This document shows positions 60,069 through 64,000 of a stretch of DNA of 64,000 nucleotides, piece by piece. The notes under the pieces are model-generated. The model saw nothing but the letters and a program-made list of their open reading frames with translations. It was not told where the DNA came from and ran no database searches. Both the position numbers and the translations under genes were made by a program. The stretch comes from Escallonia rubra (Eukaryota; Streptophyta; Magnoliopsida; Escalloniales; Escalloniaceae), in NCBI GenBank assembly GCA_033065855.1, contig JAVXUO010002452.1, forward strand, positions 162,501 through 226,500. Reading direction: 5' to 3'. Position 1 is the stretch's first letter; every line of letters starts with the position of its first letter.

Positions 60069-61859
60069 TGTTATACAGCCGCAAAACCTGGTATATTGGA
60101 ACCTGTTATGCTGGTAGAACTGAAAGCTCCAACCAATTTCATGGCACTGTTATTGGTGATTTTAATAAGTGAGTACTTTAATCTTCTTCGACGAAATGTC
60201 ATTTTAATTTTACCCTCAACATTTTCACACAAACTAATTGTATCATATGAAAAGGTCTGATTGTTGGAAACGATCAGGAATGAGATGATTCAGTAGTTAT
60301 TGCCCATGTATGTGCATTTTTCTTCTTTATTAATTATGTATGAGTAGCCAGAAGATATGTATATCATGTCATTTGTTGAATTGTCCTTCCTGGTCTACTC
60401 CATTCATCTTATGCAAATAGAAGTTCATGCTTGTCATGGGTGGATATTGCATGTTAAGAAAAAGCTGTAGCATTGAAGTATCTCTGTAGAATGCAATCTT
60501 TAGCTACGCGTAGTTATGTGGTATTTTTTAGGCGAAAGAGAATCACACATCTGATACTGCCAACTCCTCGGCCTTTGGCTTCACAGCACTATTTAAGTGA
60601 ACTATAAAAGGTTATGAGAAGTTCTTTTGTGCAAGGTCACGCAGCAAATGCAATACACTACGATAATGCCATTTTGATGTGTACTATGAGAGATTTAGAT
60701 ATGGTGTTTTTTTTATTATTCGATTTTATTGCATAGCATCCAAATTAACCTTGAATGCTTGTAACAGTGATGAATAGTGCATGCTTTCTTCATTCCCCAA
60801 AATGGCACTTGAGAGTTGAGATAGAGAATGGGAGGGGTGCATTAGAATACTTGGGCTGGCAAAATGATGGGACTTCTTCAGAAGTTCCCTCTCCTCTTTT
60901 TTACGTTTTTCTTTTGGGGGGAGGGTAGGGAGGTGGTTTGTGGGGGGGGGGGGGGGGCTCAACGTTTTAATCAGTGTAGAACTTGTAGTTTAAGGAATCA
61001 AAGGCTGAAGCCTCGAGAGATGGATGATAGAATGTGCCTCTTGGTGGTCATTGTGATCATGTTAATAAGTTTCTAGTATTACTGCTGAAGCACGACCTGG
61101 AATTGTTAGTGAAATTTTTGTTGAGAATGATTTGTCTAATATTTGGAAACAGTTGGAACTTAAATAAACCGAATTTGTGATTACAGGATATGAAGTTAAC
61201 TTATTACTTGTCAAAAAGAAAATAATTTGTTTTCCTTTGTCGTAAAAACTGTACATTTTTCTCTGGTATATCACAGGTAATGCAAGGATTACACTAAATG
61301 CTGGTTGGACCACACTAAATGCTGGTTGGATCTAGGTGATAGCCTAGTGGTAAATGCCAGCCCTTTCTGTGCAAGCCTATGTCTAACAATTTTAAAATTA
61401 ATGTTATGAGCACATCTATCATATATAGTGCAGTGTTCTGTCGAAGCAAAATCATAGAACATACATCACTGGCACATCATTAAAGCATAGAGTCCTGTGT
61501 GGTACCTTCATCTATCCCGGGTGTCTTTATTTCTGTTACTTGCCTTTTACTATTTAATTTGTGGGCCTTATACTTGGGCGATGCATCTTGGATAAGGATG
61601 TGTTTCTTTGATTTTTCAGGTCCCCCTAAACAATATGTTCGGATATTCAACATCTCTTCGTTCAATGACACAGCTGAAGCAAAAGATGATGCTGTCTAAT
61701 GGTTCCATCTACAAGTCATGTTTAATATGCCATTTTTTTTTCCTTTTTGTGCAGGGTAAAGGTGAATTCACGATGGAATACAAAGAGCATTCTCCAGTTT
61801 CTAATGATGTGCAGATGCAATTGGTGAACACGTATAAGGCCACCAAGGCAGCTGAATAA
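60069..61859 (+). pseudogene. MEFG1: EF-G exons: domain V and C-terminus
   Basis: Exon 60,069-60,168 reads CYTAAKPGILEPVMLVELKA, then shifts frame by a 1-base loss near 60,135 (the expected PT.FHGTV continues in the next frame). The remnant about 60,255-60,307 reads GLIVGNDQE, a TGA, then DDSVVIAH. Exon 61,620-61,673 reads VPLNNMFGYSTSLRSMTQ, but the following bases are CT instead of GT. The last exon, 61,755-61,859, reads GKGEFTMEYKEHSPVSNDVQ and ends at TAA. A G-run lies in the intron at about 60,943-60,957. Confidence 0.9.
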
Positions 61860-62754
61860 TATTGGGTTTTCCGGTATATATACCTCACTTGTATCATTCC
61901 CGAGTTCTGATATCTATTGAGGCCAAGATTTGGCCAGTAATTTTGGAAAGGCTGAATAAATTTTCATATAGTAATTGATACTTGTATCAATATAAGAAGC
62001 GGTTGTAGGGTTTTGCATCACATCAAAATTATTCATTATACGAGCAATTGTCTTGTATTGTTCGCAATCAGTCTCAACTTTTGAAGTGTATGTAGAGCAA
62101 GAAAATTGTGAGTCGATATATGTCAAAAGAGGTTGCATCATTTATGGAGCACATACATCACCAAGTCGTTGCGATAAAGGGTGGTAGTTTAACTAACCCT
62201 AGTAGTTCAAAAAAGAATCTAGGAGATAGATAGGGTGGGAAGTTACATAGTCCTTGTTCATAGTCTACTTGGCGTTGTATGAGATGATCTACTTCAAAGT
62301 ACCAATGAGGGCGTCTTGGTTCGATTCGTTTGAGGTTAATTTTAGACCGATTCGAATGGTTGTGTTGAAGAGTCTTATTAGTTTGAATGAGCATTTGAGT
62401 TATGATCTACTTGCTTCGCAGCTCTTTGAATAATGCTAGTAACAACTTTCAACTATATAACTCATTGCTTGCTTATTTTGTTCATTGCATCTTCCCATGT
62501 GCATCGACTTTTCATTGAAATGGTCATCATCAAAGTTTATCGCAGCTATTCTATTAATCGTATATTGACGCTTACGTACTTATCTGCATAATAAGCGGGG
62601 AGACACTTGTATTTTCTGTGAATCTATGAGACACAAATGCAAGACGTCGAAAGAAAAATAAATATAGCTGGTGGTGTGAAGATTTTGTGATAATTCACTA
62701 GGGGGTAAAAACATGTTTGGTTTACCTGCAATTTGACATATGTAAGACTATTCT
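61860..62754. other. 3' flank of the EF-G copy, nothing recognised
   Basis: AT-rich sequence after the EF-G stop. I see no polyadenylation motif I would insist on and no gene. Confidence 0.5.
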
Positions 62755-64000
62755 TGTAATACCCCGACCCTGAATTTTTTGGTACTTGTGTAAAGAACAA
62801 TTAAAAATTATTATGATTTTAATTTGAGTATTGGACTTTAGATAAATTATTTGGAGTCTTTTTAGAGAAGAAATTAATATTTGATAGTATTACTGGCTAA
62901 TGTGATTGGATTAGGAAAAAGAAAAAAAAAAGAGATTTCGACTTGGATTAGGATTTAAAGTCATATTGTGATTAAATTAGTAATGAGGACTTTGGGTTGT
63001 GTTATAGTTACACTAAAATTTGGGACTTTAAGTTATATTAGAATTAGATTAGTAAACTATATAAGGAGGAAGAAGACATAAGAGTCATGAAAATTTTCAT
63101 ATATTTTTTTTGAGACAGGAGAGAAGAGAAAAGAGCTAGTGTATTTTTTTGGGTATCCAAGCAAAAATGTGGTGATCGATCTAAGATAAAAAAGAGATTT
63201 TTTTAACGTTATATTCGTTACTTTGAAGTAAGAGTTTTATGCACTCTTTTCGATTGATACACATTCTCATTGTGCGTATTGTGATAAAAATCAGCCTTTG
63301 TTAAAAATCAGCCTTTCTCAAATTTGTAACTTGACAAATCTTAATTCCTTAAAATACTCCATTATATACGTGGTCTTTTTTTTTCCCTTTACCAAAGACT
63401 CAGCCTCTAGTTGCCACGTGTCTCTTCTGATTTCCCTCGGGTTTCGTGCCTTCAGTTTTTCACCCAAAATTTCTTTTGAAGACATCTCATTCATCCTATC
63501 TTCGATTGAGCCGATTTTTGTTTCGTTGGATTCGTATTTTCATTCTCTTCGATTTAAGTCTACAATGATTATTTTTGGATTTCGAATGATTATTCGCTAT
63601 ATTTATCAAATTACTTTGCCGGTGATATTTGTGTTCGAAAGTTATTTTTAATTATCGTGACTTATGTGTGATGTGTCGGCTGCGATATTCGACATGGTAT
63701 AACCATGATTTGTGATGCTTAATAATAAGCAATTGTGTCTGTGACACCCACAAGATTTAGTAAAGATATTTTGATATTCGACTTATTGGTTATGTAACTC
63801 ATTTTTTGGTTGATTTGTTATTCGTGTTTGAATCGGTTTCGACTTATTGGTTATTTAACCTCCTTTTCGGTCGCTTCTATTATTCACTTGTGAAATTCGA
63901 TTGAGTTATTTGAATTTCTATTTATTGGTTCTATTTGATAACTCATATTTGTTATTTGTTTTTGGTAACTCTCTTTTGGTCACCTTAATCATTCGTTTGT
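62755..64000 (+). mobile_element. Start of a Gypsy-type LTR, runs off the window
   Basis: TGTAATACCCCGACCCTGAA at 62,755 is a typical start of a long chromovirus LTR and resembles the start at 46,584. The rest is AT-rich, with TTTCGACTTATTGGTTAT repeats near 63,780-63,860, and has no gene. The open frame at 63,298-63,651 shows no recognisable domain. Confidence 0.5.

Larger units (their letters stand above)
36886..61859 (+). pseudogene. MEFG1: Mitochondrial elongation factor G, split by transposons and decayed
   Basis: The product would be the mitochondrial translocase EF-G (about 750 residues), which moves tRNA and mRNA on the organellar ribosome with GTP. Exon 1 (36,886-37,290) and ten 3' exon remnants (57,343-61,859) lie on the same strand in the correct order. 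About 20 kb of nested elements separates them. Exons for roughly residues 136-430 (the rest of the G domain after the switch I region, and most of domain II) are not in the window. The 3' exons carry an in-frame TAG at 58,273 with loss of the exon donor, a 1-base deletion near 60,135, an in-frame TGA near 60,284, and a donor changed to CT at 61,674. Together this indicates a non-functional copy, with an intact parental gene expected elsewhere. Confidence 0.9.

Overview
The window is plant nuclear DNA. The evidence is split genes with GT-AG introns, a CC-NB-ARC-LRR resistance gene, a nuclear gene for mitochondrial elongation factor G, chromoviral Gypsy and Copia retroelements, hAT, CACTA and Helitron elements, and an endogenous caulimovirid. 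A eudicot, perhaps woody, fits best, but I cannot name the species. Two host genes are recognisable. The rest is transposon-derived, repetitive or featureless.

Left part (1-25 kb). An endogenous pararetrovirus (Caulimoviridae, minus strand) runs from the window edge to about 4.09 kb. It abuts 1.1 kb of TA-rich simple repeat. Next come a perfect 11-bp inverted repeat, a broken Copia fossil (about 5.6-7.3 kb) and a Helitron-like 3' end at 7.37 kb. From 10.4 to 14.5 kb there are at least six independent short tandem duplications. A CNL resistance gene lies at 17.52-20.70 kb on the minus strand, and its LRR tail continues past the stop in shifted frames to about 16.9 kb. A short LTR with a primer-binding site (21.4 kb) and a 646-bp hAT element with an exact 8-bp target duplication (24.0 kb) follow.

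Middle part (25-37 kb). A CACTA element (25.5 to about 27.3 kb) has palindromic TTTAGCGACGG subterminal repeats around a transcript-like interior. After it come Gypsy LTR and pol debris (28-31 kb), an LTR-like unit carrying a 19-20 bp minisatellite nested inside a MITE-like unit (32.7-34.4 kb), and a pair of Helitron ends in opposite orientation (35.1-36.1 kb).

Right part (36.9-64 kb). Exon 1 of the mitochondrial EF-G gene (MEFG1-like) is at 36.886-37.290 kb and its 3' exons are at 57.34-61.86 kb, on the same strand. About 20 kb of nested elements lies between them. These are a plus-strand Gypsy-type LTR with three stacked minisatellites, a minus-strand Tekay-like chromovirus, a 1.34-kb hAT with perfect 8-bp target duplications, and a DNA element carrying plant-mobile-domain (PMD) and ULP1-protease genes between clusters of a TGTAGCGGACGG palindrome. 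Exons for most of the G domain and domain II are absent, and the surviving 3' exons carry stop, frameshift and splice-site lesions, so this copy looks like a pseudogene. Another Gypsy-type LTR begins at 62.755 kb and runs off the window.

The most notable unit is the PMD plus ULP1 element at 52.94-57.01 kb. Its protease keeps the catalytic residues, but no transposase is visible.
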